A stretch of DNA of 64,000 nt, taken from positions 1 through 64,000 of the forward strand of contig NZ_SNTY01000047.1 of the NCBI RefSeq assembly GCF_004377485.1. Direction: 5' to 3'. The position numbers and the translations under genes were made by a program. The notes under the pieces were generated by a model. It was not told where the DNA came from. It was given only the letters and a program-made list of their open reading frames with translations, and ran no database searches. The stretch is from Alkanindiges illinoisensis. Its GTDB lineage: Bacteria > Pseudomonadota > Gammaproteobacteria > Pseudomonadales > Moraxellaceae. This document shows positions 36,829 to 45,851 of the stretch, one piece after another. Position 1 is the first letter of the stretch; the number at the start of each line of letters is the position of its first letter.

Positions 36829-38265
36829 TTACGGTTTGTTGACTGACTGATTTTCGCTACTTACCACTTTTTCAGTCAATTCATCATCGCGCGTAGCATC
36901 TGTTGCAGGATCAGCCGCGCCGTGACCATCAAGTATATGCTTGTCGTTGTCATGTTCATGTGTGGTGCTGGCATGAATATGGTCTTCTGCACCTGTAGCC
37001 GGTTCATCTGCTGCTGTTGATGTGTTTTTCTCATCAATGAATTCGGCAGGATTATCGGCAATGTGATTGGCATTACTTTCAGCAATTTCCGATGCACTGG
37101 CTGAGGCTAAGCCACTTGCATTAATGTTCGCGGAAGATAAGCTATCCGCAGTATCCGCAGTATCCGCAGTATCCGCAGTATCCGCAGTATCCGCAGTAGA
37201 TGATGACTGTGACGTTGCTGGTTCACTGCTAGCACTGGTTGTATTTTTTTCTTCAATAAAGGCCGCTGGATTATCAGCTACATGCTCGGCATTGGCTGCC
37301 GTGAGTTCGGCTGCACTGGAATTGGCACTACCACTGACATTAGCTGGATCAGCACTCGGCGTTGAATTTGTAATACCTGTACTGGTATCAGTAGTTAAAT
37401 CAGCACTCTGCTCAGGCGTTTCCAGGCTGGTTTCGGTTTCTGAGCTAGCAGGCTCAGGTAAGGCGGTGCCATCAGTCACACTGTCATTATCGGTATAATA
37501 AGTGGTTTCAGTGGCCATGCTGCCTGAAGAACCCGGTGAAGGTGGAATGACCTGTTGTTTCACTGCTTCTGCTTCCCGTATGGCCTGTTCCGCTTTTTCA
37601 TCCAGTCGGGCATCATCCAGCGTGGTTTGATTAGCCACTGTGGTTTCAGCAGTTGGCGCTACTACATCTGCTGCAGTTGACCCACTTTTGCTTGATCCGC
37701 TGTGCTGATCGACACTGCCATCGGCATCTTTAGGCGCACTGGGTTCGGCAAAGTTTTCGGTATTTTCGGACAGTTTGTCACTGGGTTCATTCACCAGTGG
37801 CGTCGCACCCGGCTGTGCATCTACGGGTTGCTGGCTGGCAGCTTCTGTTATCGCAATTTCCTCAAATTCGCTACCACCGTTTGCATATAGCTGGGCAGCC
37901 TGTGCATTAATATCATCAATATTGGCTTTTGGGGTTAATGCATGGCCTTCAAAATGTATCCCAGCCCAGCCATGATGTATAAACTGGCGAATATTCTGGT
38001 GATCTGTGCCGTCCGGATTGTCTTTCACGGCCTGATAATGCTCGGCAAACAGCGACAATGTATCAAGCTGGTTAAAATTATTCAGGTGCGCAAAACAAAA
38101 CACCTTGCAACTGCCCTGATTTTCGCCGGCTGCATTTGTCTGTGAGCCATTTTGAAATGCGGTTGGTTCAAAATCATAACGGGCATCAATAAATTTCAGC
38201 ACTTGCTTAAAATTGATTTTATGGTGTGCCAGGGCATTTAATAAAGCCGAATTGGGTGCGTACAT
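36829..38265 (-). CDS. HopJ domain protein with a long acidic repetitive tail
   Basis: The protein has 478 residues. Residues 1-110 are a clear HopJ domain: KINFKQVLKFIDARYDFEPTAF, GENQGSCKVFCFAHLN and DNPDGTDHQNIRQFIHHGW. Family members are normally about this one domain long. Here about 360 residues of Ala, Thr, Ser, Asp and Glu follow, with no hydrophobic helix. The tail holds two copies of a 30-residue unit containing HVADNPAAFIEEKNT and HIADNPAEFIDEKNT, and six Ala-Asp-Thr repeats. GGAG lies before the ATG. Despite the name, nothing suggests type III secretion, and no signal peptide is present. Confidence 0.85.
   Translation of the reverse strand: MYAPNSALLNALAHHKINFKQVLKFIDARYDFEPTAFQNGSQTNAAGENQGSCKVFCFAHLNNFNQLDTLSLFAEHYQAVKDNPDGTDHQNIRQFIHHGWAGIHFEGHALTPKANIDDINAQAAQLYANGGSEFEEIAITEAASQQPVDAQPGATPLVNEPSDKLSENTENFAEPSAPKDADGSVDQHSGSSKSGSTAADVVAPTAETTVANQTTLDDARLDEKAEQAIREAEAVKQQVIPPSPGSSGSMATETTYYTDNDSVTDGTALPEPASSETETSLETPEQSADLTTDTSTGITNSTPSADPANVSGSANSSAAELTAANAEHVADNPAAFIEEKNTTSASSEPATSQSSSTADTADTADTADTADTADSLSSANINASGLASASASEIAESNANHIADNPAEFIDEKNTSTAADEPATGAEDHIHASTTHEHDNDKHILDGHGAADPATDATRDDELTEKVVSSENQSVNKP
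37143..37196. repeat. Tandem repeat, six copies of a 9-bp unit
   Basis: TATCCGCAG is repeated six times without mismatch inside the HopJ gene, encoding (Ala-Asp-Thr)n on the minus strand at about residues 357-374. Because the unit is nine bases, copy-number changes would keep the reading frame. Confidence 0.97.
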
Positions 38266-38590
38266 TAGGGTTTCTCCTCAAAGCCAACCTTTTAATTTGA
38301 TTATGTTTTCAAAAATTCTTTAGTATCAAACCGCAAAACCCGGCCCGAGTGTGTATTGGATTTGCAAACCAGTCCTGCGCTTTAGCAGCTTTCTGAACAG
38401 CAACAGTTAACTGAGGTAACTTGAGGTAATTTGATCAGCATTCAGTTGCAGATTATTGATCAGGTCATTAAGAAATTTTATAAGTAGGTAGGTTGGAATG
38501 ACTTACAATAATCATGCTGCGTCTTGTTTGATGCTGTCGATATGATTCACTGTCGAACAAAAACCGAAAAAACAATGGAGATGTCAAAAA
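38266..38590. other. Divergent intergenic region between HopJ and SDR genes
   Basis: No gene is seen in these 325 bases. The one feature is TGAGGTAA repeated at 38412-38419 and 38422-38429, ten bases apart, so both copies face the same side of the helix. It could be a regulator site. Confidence 0.6.
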
Positions 38591-39373
38591 ATGCCTTCCT
38601 TGCTACCGCGAGCTGAGCAAAAAAATATTTTAATTACCGGCGCATCCAGTGGTATTGGTGAGGCGCTGGCCTGGGCCTGTGCCAAGCGTGGTATGAATCT
38701 GGCGCTGGTTGCACGTCGGCTGGATCGGCTGGAAAATCTGGCGGAACGCATTCGCGAGCGCTATCAGGTGCAGGTTGAGGTTGCTGCCTTAAATATTTGT
38801 GAAAACGAAAAGATCATGCCAATTTTTATGGGCTTTAGTGAGCTACTGGGCCGTATTGACATTGTGGTGGCCAATGCCGGAATTTTAAAAAGCCGCAAGG
38901 TGGGCGATGGTCGTATTGATCGCGATGCACAGGTGTTTGAAACTAATGTGCTGGGTGCGATTGCCACCAGTGAAAGCGCTATTAGCCTGTTCCGCATGCA
39001 GGGACGGGGCGGGCATCTGGCAGTAATTTCATCTTATTCGGCGTTTATGCCACTGCCCAGTGGTGCAGCCTATTCAGCCAGCAAGGCCGCGGTAAGCAGT
39101 TATTTTAATGCTGTGCGTGCGCCTTTATTGCGTGAAAATATTAGCCTGAGCCTGATTTATCCGGGGTTTGTCAGCACTGATTTGTTGCAGGGCTTTAACT
39201 CGCATGGTCTGCCAATTATTGCCAAGGCCAAGGATGTTGCTGAGGAAATCCTGACGGCAATTCTGGCCAAAAAGAAAAATGCCATTGTACCCAGATTGCC
39301 GTGGGCAGTGCTGTACCAGATGCAAAAGCTGGTGCCGAATGCGCTGCTGAATAGTGTGCAAAAATTCCTGTAA
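38591..39373 (+). CDS. Short-chain dehydrogenase/reductase (SDR)
   Basis: This 260-residue classical SDR has the cofactor motif ILITGASSGIGEALA, NAG in VVANAGIL, and the catalytic YxxxK in YSASKAAV with the serine in VISSYSAF. R39-like basic residues (ARRLDR) after the second strand favour NADPH. The C-terminal MQKLVPNALLNSVQKFL may associate with the membrane. The substrate is unknown. GGAG lies 11 bases before the ATG. Confidence 0.9.
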   Translation: MPSLLPRAEQKNILITGASSGIGEALAWACAKRGMNLALVARRLDRLENLAERIRERYQVQVEVAALNICENEKIMPIFMGFSELLGRIDIVVANAGILKSRKVGDGRIDRDAQVFETNVLGAIATSESAISLFRMQGRGGHLAVISSYSAFMPLPSGAAYSASKAAVSSYFNAVRAPLLRENISLSLIYPGFVSTDLLQGFNSHGLPIIAKAKDVAEEILTAILAKKKNAIVPRLPWAVLYQMQKLVPNALLNSVQKFL

Positions 39374-39378
39374 ATACT

Positions 39379-39426
39379 AAAACCAGCAAGCTGATCTAGG
39401 TACAAATCTAACGGCTTGCTGGTTTT
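39379..39426 (+). terminator. Rho-independent terminator after the SDR gene
   Basis: AAAACCAGCAAGC and GCTTGCTGGTTTT form a perfect 13-bp stem with a 22-nt loop and extra T's, starting six bases after the SDR stop. Confidence 0.88.
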
Positions 39427-39488
39427 TGTGTTTTTTGGGATGTTTAGACTAGGTATTGGCTGATGATCAGGATAGCGTGGAAAAAATA

Positions 39489-39875
39489 ATGTTGCATCCG
39501 TTGCTGCTAGTTGCCATTGGCGGTGCGCTGGGTTCAATGGCCCGTTATGGTTTGTCGGCGCTTATCGTCCGTCAGGTAAATCCAGTTGATTTTCCATGGG
39601 GAACGTTTGGCGTTAATATTCTGGGTTGTCTGTTAGCGGGTATTTTTCTGGTGGCAGCGGAGCAGTTACCAGCGGTAAATCAGGAAGCGCGCCTGTTTAT
39701 TGTGACGGGCTTGCTGGGTGGTTTTACCACATTTTCAGCCTTTGGCATTGAAACTTTAAGCCTGATTCGGCGTGGTGAAATGCTCATTGCCTTTAGCTAT
39801 GCCAGCTTGAGTGTGATTATTGGGGTATGTGCCATGTGGCTGGCTTACAGTACTATTAAGGCCATATTAAGCTAA
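39489..39875 (+). CDS. fluC: Fluoride ion channel FluC (CrcB)
   Basis: The protein has 128 residues from the ATG at 39489 (MLHPLLLVAIGG). It has four membrane helices with the family motifs GGALGSMARYGLS, WGTFGVNILGCLLAG and TGLLGGFTTFSAFGIE. The Asn and TTFS segment line the pore in known structures. FluC dimers export fluoride and relieve fluoride toxicity. No fluoride riboswitch fold is evident upstream. An ATG 11 codons earlier lacks conservation. Confidence 0.93.
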   Translation: MLHPLLLVAIGGALGSMARYGLSALIVRQVNPVDFPWGTFGVNILGCLLAGIFLVAAEQLPAVNQEARLFIVTGLLGGFTTFSAFGIETLSLIRRGEMLIAFSYASLSVIIGVCAMWLAYSTIKAILS

Positions 39876-40124
39876 TGCTTTGATAACTCTTGCTAAATAA
39901 ACGCTAAAGATTAAATTTTTTCACTCAACAGGGTTCTTGCTATTGGTCGGATTGACCTGATTATGGATAAAACAAGAATTGCTCTTATTTTAAATAAAAT
40001 ATAAAAATCAATATCTTAAATACTAAATGAAATATGGCCTGTAAGTAACGGTTAACAGGATATTCAAATATTTTTCTTTATTTATCGATAGCTTAAGCCT
40101 GTGTTTTTCATTTAGGGGAAGATA

Positions 40125-40991
40125 ATGCCACAGGATTCCAAAGGATTAAACAATGATGTCCAGCAAATTATGGCACGCCAGTGGGACAGACGCCAGCTTC
40201 TGGGCTATGGGGCAGGGGGTACTGCCGCATTATTACTGGCTGGTTGCGGCGGCAGTTCAGGGGACAGTAGTACTTCCAGTACGGTAGCCTCGTCTGGCAG
40301 TGCATCAAATAGCATAGATACTACTTCAGGCAGCACCGACAGTACAGGCGCCGTCAGCAGTTGTGGCAACATTCCGGAAGAAACCGAAGGGCCATATCCG
40401 GCAGATGGTTCCAATGGGGTTAATGTGCTAACCCGCTCGGGCATTGTACGCAGTGACATTCGCACCAGCCTGAATACCGGCAACGTGGCTCAGGGTGTTC
40501 CATTGAGCATTGTGCTAAAACTGGTCAATACCAATAATGCCTGTGCTGCGCTGGAAGGCTATGCAATTTACCTCTGGCATTGCAACCGGGACGGTAACTA
40601 TTCGCTGTATTCCAGCAGTATCGCCAGCGAGGATTATTTGCGCGGCGTGCAACAAACCAGTGCCGATGGGGTGGTGACATTTAGTTCAATTTTTCCGGCT
40701 TGTTACGATGGCCGCTGGGCGCATATTCACTTTGAAGTCTACCGCAGCCTTGATGCAGCCATGACGTACCGCAACAAGATACGCACTTCACAACTGGCCA
40801 TGCCACAGGATATTTGCCAAACCGTGTATGCCAATGCCAGTGGCTATACCGCGAGTCAAAGCAATCTGTCGCGTGCCAGCCTGAGTACTGACAATGTATT
40901 TCGCGACGGCTATTCCCTGCAATTGTCCAGCGTTACTGGCAGTGTCACTGCGGGCTATGTGGCAACACTAATTGTGGGGGTAGCGGTATAA
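40125..40991 (+). CDS. Exported lipoprotein with intradiol ring-cleavage dioxygenase-like domain
   Basis: The protein has 288 residues. The N-terminus has a twin-arginine-like signal (WDRRQLLGYGAGGTAALLLAGC) that ends in a lipobox, so a folded metalloprotein may be exported by Tat and then lipidated. A Ser/Thr/Gly linker (about 45-80) follows. The catalytic-type domain has ETEGPYP, YAIYLWHCNRDGNYSLY, DYLRGVQQTSADGVVTF and GRWAHIHFEVY, which supply the Tyr, Tyr, His, His ligand set for ferric iron in intradiol dioxygenases. The aromatic substrate is unknown, and no catabolic genes surround it. Confidence 0.83.
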   Translation: MPQDSKGLNNDVQQIMARQWDRRQLLGYGAGGTAALLLAGCGGSSGDSSTSSTVASSGSASNSIDTTSGSTDSTGAVSSCGNIPEETEGPYPADGSNGVNVLTRSGIVRSDIRTSLNTGNVAQGVPLSIVLKLVNTNNACAALEGYAIYLWHCNRDGNYSLYSSSIASEDYLRGVQQTSADGVVTFSSIFPACYDGRWAHIHFEVYRSLDAAMTYRNKIRTSQLAMPQDICQTVYANASGYTASQSNLSRASLSTDNVFRDGYSLQLSSVTGSVTAGYVATLIVGVAV

Positions 40992-41008
40992 CAGGAAGGC
41001 GTAGCTTT

Positions 41009-41049
41009 CTCGACCAGAGGTTCTACCCTTTATTCTGGTCGAGCTTTTT
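41009..41049 (+). terminator. Rho-independent terminator
   Basis: CTCGACCAGA and TCTGGTCGAG form a perfect 10-bp stem with a 15-nt loop, followed by CTTTTTA. It lies between the convergent dioxygenase-like gene and the 64-residue gene. Confidence 0.85.
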
Positions 41050-41093
41050 AATGTTTCATGCAAGGGACAATTAAAATTTAATCGTTGTCTTGA

Positions 41094-41288
41094 TCAATCG
41101 TCGTCTTCATCACCACGGGTATCAAAGGTTTTGGCGGGATCAATGCCTTGATCCTTTAAATCCTGTATCTTTTCTTCCAGCGTGCGAAACTGCTGCGCAT
41201 CACGCATTTTACGGATATCGTCATCCACCGTATGCTGCAACTGTTCCAGCGACTGGCTGTCAGGTGTTTGTGGGTTATGGTTAGTCAT
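41094..41288 (-). CDS. Small acidic protein, unknown function
   Basis: This 64-residue protein is hydrophilic, with a central helix rich in charged residues (LEQLQHTVDDDIRKMRDAQQF) and an acidic end (GDEDDD). It lies 33 bases downstream of the ABC1 kinase gene on the same strand and is probably co-transcribed with it. An AGGA lies about 13 bases before its ATG. I know of no function. It is more likely real than not, given its composition and position. Confidence 0.6.
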   Translation of the reverse strand: MTNHNPQTPDSQSLEQLQHTVDDDIRKMRDAQQFRTLEEKIQDLKDQGIDPAKTFDTRGDEDDD

Positions 41289-41321
41289 ATCAAATCAATC
41301 CTCAAAAAAATTATGACGTGG

Positions 41322-42635
41322 TCAGGTTGGTGATGCTGGACTATGCAGCGGCACCACTTCTTCCAGCAAAGGCTTAAAGTTGTCTTTGACTTTCAGGTTG
41401 ATCATGTTCCAGTAATGGCCGGAAATGGTGCGGTTCAGCATCATGGTTTCGGGCGATGGCTGGAAACTGTCCCAATATTTCAGGGATTTTTTCAGTAATT
41501 CCACGGCATCATGGTGTGCGGTATTTTTGGCAAAGTCGTATTCACCATTTAATGGGCTAATTAAAATATCAATCCATTGCTGGTAAAACTCTGCCGGAAT
41601 CTGGCCGTTATAGTTGCGCACATGCAGTTCGCGCAGGGCTTGTTCCAACGCTGGAATATCATGGCTAAAAGCGGCACGAACCAATTGCTTATTGATGTTC
41701 ACAAGCTCAGGCGATAAGGTTTTGGTACTGCCATAGTCATACACCACCACGGAACCGTCAGGCCGAAAGGCAAAGTTGCCCGGATGCGGATCACTATGAA
41801 AGCTATGCAGGAAAAATACTTCCTGACTGATCAGGCGAAACAGGCGCTCGCCCAGTTCATTGCGCAATTCCTGTGACCACGTGCTTGCGGTTTCAATAGA
41901 TTCACCCAGTTCTTCGCTTAAGGTCAGCACCCGACGGGTTGAATAGGCCGGATACACTTTGGGAATAATCACCTTGCTATCCAGTTGCTGGTGAAACGTT
42001 GAAAACACTTGCAGGTTATGCGCTTCAATATTGTAATTTAGCTCGGCTGTCAGGCTGTCCCGCATTTCATCAAACAGCTTGTCTTGTAATTTTTTATCAA
42101 TCTTGAATACACCGGCCAATCGCAATGCCAGTCGTACCTGCTTTAAGTCACTTTCACAGGCTTCATCCACGCCCGGATATTGCACTTTCACCACCACGCG
42201 CTCACCAGTGGGCAATACGGCACGATGCACCTGTCCAATGGAAGCTGCGGCAAATGGTTCACTGTCGATAGATGCAAAAATCTGATCCAGCGGTTTGCCC
42301 ATTTCGCGTTCAATCTGGTACTGAATAGTGCTAAACGGCACTGGTGGCGCCTGTCGTTGCAGCTTGGCAATGGCTTTGGCCACTTCGGGCGGGAAAATAT
42401 CCTTGTACTGCGAGGCAATTTGCCCCACTTTCATCACCGCGCCTTTCATCTCGCCCAGTGTATCGGCAATTTTAAGGCCAATGTCTTCATACAGTCGGGA
42501 TTTGGCCGCGAGTTTTTCTTCATCGTTGGCATTAAAGGACTTAATGGAATTACTGACGGCCTTGCCGGCAATACTGGCGGTCATGCCAGCCAGCTTGATA
42601 AAACGGCGGCCGGGTGTACTGGTTTTTTCAGCCAC
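41322..42635 (-). CDS. ABC1/UbiB family atypical kinase
   Basis: The protein has 437 residues from a GTG at 42635, which has AAGG nine bases upstream. The frame continues to 42704, but that stretch is unlike the family. The hallmark KxGQ motif is in AVMKVGQIASQ, followed by AAASIGQVHRA (ExD region QVHRA), VVVKVQYPGV and the metal-binding SDPHPGNF and VYDYGSTK. UbiB-like ATPases support ubiquinone synthesis or lipid handling. This is a paralogue type without C-terminal membrane helices, so its role is not certain. Confidence 0.88.
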   Translation of the reverse strand: MAEKTSTPGRRFIKLAGMTASIAGKAVSNSIKSFNANDEEKLAAKSRLYEDIGLKIADTLGEMKGAVMKVGQIASQYKDIFPPEVAKAIAKLQRQAPPVPFSTIQYQIEREMGKPLDQIFASIDSEPFAAASIGQVHRAVLPTGERVVVKVQYPGVDEACESDLKQVRLALRLAGVFKIDKKLQDKLFDEMRDSLTAELNYNIEAHNLQVFSTFHQQLDSKVIIPKVYPAYSTRRVLTLSEELGESIETASTWSQELRNELGERLFRLISQEVFFLHSFHSDPHPGNFAFRPDGSVVVYDYGSTKTLSPELVNINKQLVRAAFSHDIPALEQALRELHVRNYNGQIPAEFYQQWIDILISPLNGEYDFAKNTAHHDAVELLKKSLKYWDSFQPSPETMMLNRTISGHYWNMINLKVKDNFKPLLEEVVPLHSPASPT

Positions 42636-42742
42636 AACTTTAACCTTAATAAAACACGGGAATAAGGCAGTGTGGCACGCACATTCAGCCCTGCCAAGCC
42701 CCAAAAAATAGTGTTTTTGTTGGGCTGTGTGAGTGGATGTGG

Positions 42743-44164
42743 CTAAATGTGTTTAGCTGGCTCGGAAGCATTCACAGTTGCTGCCAAACGCTGGAATAGC
42801 AGTTTTTGCCGATGCCGCAGGCGAAAGCTGAGTAGCACGGCAGCAATGGTCAGACCGATGACCAGCCCAGTCCAGAAACCCGCTGCGCCGTAAGGCAATA
42901 TCCGTGACAGCACAATACCCAGCGGCAGCGCAACACCCCAGTAGGACAGCAGGGTAATCCACATTGGCCCCTGCGTATCCTGCATACCGCGCAAACAGCC
43001 TGCCGCAGCCACTTGCCAGGCATCGGACAACTGGTAAATCAGGGCAAACAGCAACAGGCCGGTTGCTGCCGCCTGTACAGTAGCATCCGTAGTATAAAAC
43101 CCGGTGATTTGTGCACGAAACAGCAGCATGATCAGCATCCCTAACAGTGCCATGCTGGTGGCAAACATAAAGCCCAGCCGTTGTACATACTGCATGGCCG
43201 ACCAGTTTTTCTCGCCATACAATTGGCCCACCCGAATAGTGAGTGCCATGCCCAGTGACAGCGGCGCCATAAAAAACACTGAAGTGACCGAAAGCGCAAT
43301 CTGGTGTGCCGATACCACAATTTCACCCAGCGGACTTAAAATAATGGCTGCAATACTAAACAGGCTAACTTCAAAGAATATCGCCATGCCAATTGGCGCA
43401 CCCAGTGCAAAAATTCGCCTGATCATGGCAGTGTTAAAGCGGCTAAACTGCTGAAAAATCTTAATCTGCTGATAGGTTTTTGACAGGCTTAAATAAATGG
43501 CCAGCACAATCAGCATGATCCATTGAATACTGGCCGTAGCAATGCCGCAACCTGCACCGCCCAGCTTGGGCAAGCCAAACAAGCCATGCATAAACACATA
43601 GTTGAGCGGAATAATACCCAGCAAACCCAGAATACTAATCACTGTGACTGGCCGTGGATGACCCAGTGCTTCGGTATAACCGCGCAAAGTGGCATACAGC
43701 GTTACGGCTGGCATGCCAAAGGCAATGGCATGCAAAAAGAAACTGGCTTTGGGTTGCAGGTGCGCTGGCACATCCAGCAGGTTAAAGCTTAAGGGAGCAA
43801 GTTGTAACACGGCAAAACCAGCCAGTCCCATAATTATCGCCAGATACAGGGCCTGCTGGGTAATCCAGGGAATTTTATGAGTTTGCCCGGCACCCTTGGC
43901 TTCTGCCACCAGTGGGGTAGTGGCAATCATTACACCTGCCATAAACAGCACGACGGGCAACCACAAGCCTACCCCAACAGCCACCACGGCCAGATCAGTG
44001 GGTGACATGCGCCCGGCCATGACTGTATCAATCAGGCCAAACCCGGCTTGCGCTATCTGGGTAATCAAAATTGGCCACATCAGATGAAACAGGGTGCGGA
44101 CTTCATGGCGTCGGCTATCAGGCTTTAGCATTTTGTAGCTGTATTTGGTCGATGACCCTGACAT
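42743..44164 (-). CDS. MATE family multidrug efflux pump (NorM-like)
   Basis: This 473-residue protein has 12 membrane helices in two MatE repeats. The N-terminal repeat starts LFHLMWPILITQIAQAGFGLIDTVMAGRMSPTDLAVVAVG and the second one ALGAPIGMAIFFEVSLFS. NorM-type pumps export cationic drugs using sodium or proton gradients. AbeM of A. baumannii is the closest type I can suggest. Drugs and coupling ion are unknown here. The gene ends 107 bases from the ABC1 gene on the same strand. Confidence 0.9.
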   Translation of the reverse strand: MSGSSTKYSYKMLKPDSRRHEVRTLFHLMWPILITQIAQAGFGLIDTVMAGRMSPTDLAVVAVGVGLWLPVVLFMAGVMIATTPLVAEAKGAGQTHKIPWITQQALYLAIIMGLAGFAVLQLAPLSFNLLDVPAHLQPKASFFLHAIAFGMPAVTLYATLRGYTEALGHPRPVTVISILGLLGIIPLNYVFMHGLFGLPKLGGAGCGIATASIQWIMLIVLAIYLSLSKTYQQIKIFQQFSRFNTAMIRRIFALGAPIGMAIFFEVSLFSIAAIILSPLGEIVVSAHQIALSVTSVFFMAPLSLGMALTIRVGQLYGEKNWSAMQYVQRLGFMFATSMALLGMLIMLLFRAQITGFYTTDATVQAAATGLLLFALIYQLSDAWQVAAAGCLRGMQDTQGPMWITLLSYWGVALPLGIVLSRILPYGAAGFWTGLVIGLTIAAVLLSFRLRHRQKLLFQRLAATVNASEPAKHI

Positions 44165-44286
44165 GGTTTTTCTACATCATATAATCAGGCGTTATTGTAG
44201 CCGGATTTAGGTGGCCTGAGTGGATTGCAAACAGCTAATGCTCCAGAAGCAGGCTTATGGATTCACTAACACAGTATAGGGCTACA

Positions 44287-44330
44287 ATAAAAAACCTGCT
44301 GTGTTAACCTGTTAAGGCAAGCACAGCAGG
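44287..44330 (-). terminator. Terminator of the 276-residue lipoprotein gene
   Basis: CCTGCTGTG and CACAGCAGG form a perfect 9-bp stem around an 18-nt loop. On the minus strand it is followed by six T's, 26 bases after the stop. Confidence 0.8.
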
Positions 44331-44355
44331 CTATATTTAAATTAGCACTACCTGT

Positions 44356-45186
44356 TTAAAACGTAGTTTTAATACGCTTAAAGGCCACTGGTTTATTATT
44401 TTCATCAAACAGCTGTACCACTAAAATATATTCCTTGCCACTTTCTACCATATTGGCTGGAATGGCTGTCGCCAACAAGCGCAAGTCATTGGCAACCTGC
44501 TGGTAAATAATGCCGTTTGAATTACTATCCCCGATGGCAGCTTCATTGATTACATTAACAAGCACCTTGCGCGCACTGGTAGGGGCATTGCTCCAGCTAA
44601 TAATCCGGTTCAGTTGTTTAATATCAAAATTAGTCGGGAACACTGTATTTTCTGGATAAAGCGTCAAACTGCCTTTGCGGGCCAGCGTGAAGGTTTGATC
44701 GCCGGTAATACCGCAATCATTGATGGTACGCTCATCATTCTTATCGTTGGCATTAACCGTATAATCACCGTCATAGCGATTGTCACTGCGCTTATAGTCC
44801 ACCTTAAAGCTTAAGGCGATTTTTCGGGTGTCATAATTGCTGGAATCAGAATCCAGATCGCCCTCGGCTGCACCTGTAATATAACTGGTGAATTTTGATC
44901 CACTCACGGGAAGACTGCTTACTCCGCCGCCCTGACAGTCAAAGTAGCGAAATGACATCCGGCCTTTAATTTTACCTGTACCTCCGGGGGCATCCACATA
45001 AATGCCGCCAACGGTAGGATCAGGGTCGTTCACATCCAGACTTTCAGCATAGTAGCCAAATAAATGACCGCCCGGCTGGTCTTGTACGGCAGGGCCAAGA
45101 TCATCACCACTACCGCCGCAACCAGTTAGTGCCGCAGCCAGCAAGCCAGTGGTTATCATTAAACTGAGTTTTGTTTTTTGCATCAT
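44356..45186 (-). CDS. Lipoprotein, unknown function
   Basis: This 276-residue protein has a signal MMQKTKLSLMITTGLLAAALTGCGGSG with lipobox LTGC, lipidated at about Cys22 or Cys23. The mature part is beta-rich with many Gly and Asp (DVNDPDPTVGGIYVDAPGG) and one further cysteine pair (FDCQGG and INDCGIT) that may be disulfide-linked. I recognise no domain. The charge after the cysteine (GGSG) suits the outer membrane. It has its own terminator. Confidence 0.72.
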   Translation of the reverse strand: MMQKTKLSLMITTGLLAAALTGCGGSGDDLGPAVQDQPGGHLFGYYAESLDVNDPDPTVGGIYVDAPGGTGKIKGRMSFRYFDCQGGGVSSLPVSGSKFTSYITGAAEGDLDSDSSNYDTRKIALSFKVDYKRSDNRYDGDYTVNANDKNDERTINDCGITGDQTFTLARKGSLTLYPENTVFPTNFDIKQLNRIISWSNAPTSARKVLVNVINEAAIGDSNSNGIIYQQVANDLRLLATAIPANMVESGKEYILVVQLFDENNKPVAFKRIKTTF

Positions 45187-45311
45187 TCAGGTTCTCGTAT
45201 TACTACAGAATTAAATTGAACGTAGTCTAATAGAGAACATATCAGCCAAAGGTAAGTGTAGACCTAAGGTTTGTATGAGCTTGGCTAAACCCTGTTATAA
45301 AGAAATTAATA

Positions 45312-45767
45312 CTAGTATTTCACTGTTAACACTAGCCCTGCCATCACCATGAGTGCCCCGGCAATGCGTTGCCAGTTAATGCTGTGCTTTTCAAAACCCA
45401 GCCAGCCAAAATGATCCAGCACCAAGGATGCCAGCAGTTGCCCGCACACAATAACAATCGTCAGATTCACTGCGCCTAACCGTGGCGCCAGAATAATTGA
45501 AACGCTCACGCCAAAAGCACCCAGCAAACCGCCCACCCATAACCACAATGGCATGCCCAGCAGGTGCTGCAACTGTGGCCTTGAATCAGTTTGCAGCACG
45601 ACCACAGCGCCCAGAATCACAGTACCTACCAGAAAGGAAAGGAATGCGGCCTGATAGGGCGAGTTGACATACTGACGTAACTGGGCGTTAACCCCGGCCT
45701 GACTGGCCAGCGCAATGCCACCCGCCAGTCCGAGCATTAATAATGTACTGAGTTCCAGTCCTTTCAT
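45312..45767 (-). CDS. YdcZ-like DUF606 membrane protein (DMT superfamily)
   Basis: The protein has 151 residues with five hydrophobic helices. The sequence GLAGGIALASQAGVNAQLRQYVNSPYQAAFLSFLVGTVIL and the C-terminal RIAGALMVMAGLVLTVKY match the DUF606/YdcZ family, proposed half-size members of the drug/metabolite transporter superfamily. No substrate is known. It is transcribed alone. Confidence 0.88.
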   Translation of the reverse strand: MKGLELSTLLMLGLAGGIALASQAGVNAQLRQYVNSPYQAAFLSFLVGTVILGAVVVLQTDSRPQLQHLLGMPLWLWVGGLLGAFGVSVSIILAPRLGAVNLTIVIVCGQLLASLVLDHFGWLGFEKHSINWQRIAGALMVMAGLVLTVKY

Positions 45768-45851
45768 GGTGGCTTTTACCTGATGGCTTTTGTCTGATGG
45801 TGATGATGTGGCGGCAGTTATATCGTCATATTGATGTGGTTTTAGATACCA

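Noticed and set aside
37143-37196. Short direct repeats as a possible CRISPR
   Set aside because: The units are 9 bp with no spacers and lie inside a coding sequence.
37067-37498. Plus-strand frame through the 9-bp repeat
   Set aside because: Its Val-Ser-Ala repetition is the complement of the real minus-strand Ala-Asp-Thr repeat. The HopJ domain fixes the coding strand.
39374-39488. Fluoride riboswitch upstream of fluC
   Set aside because: The only structure is the SDR terminator. The riboswitch core sequence is not seen.
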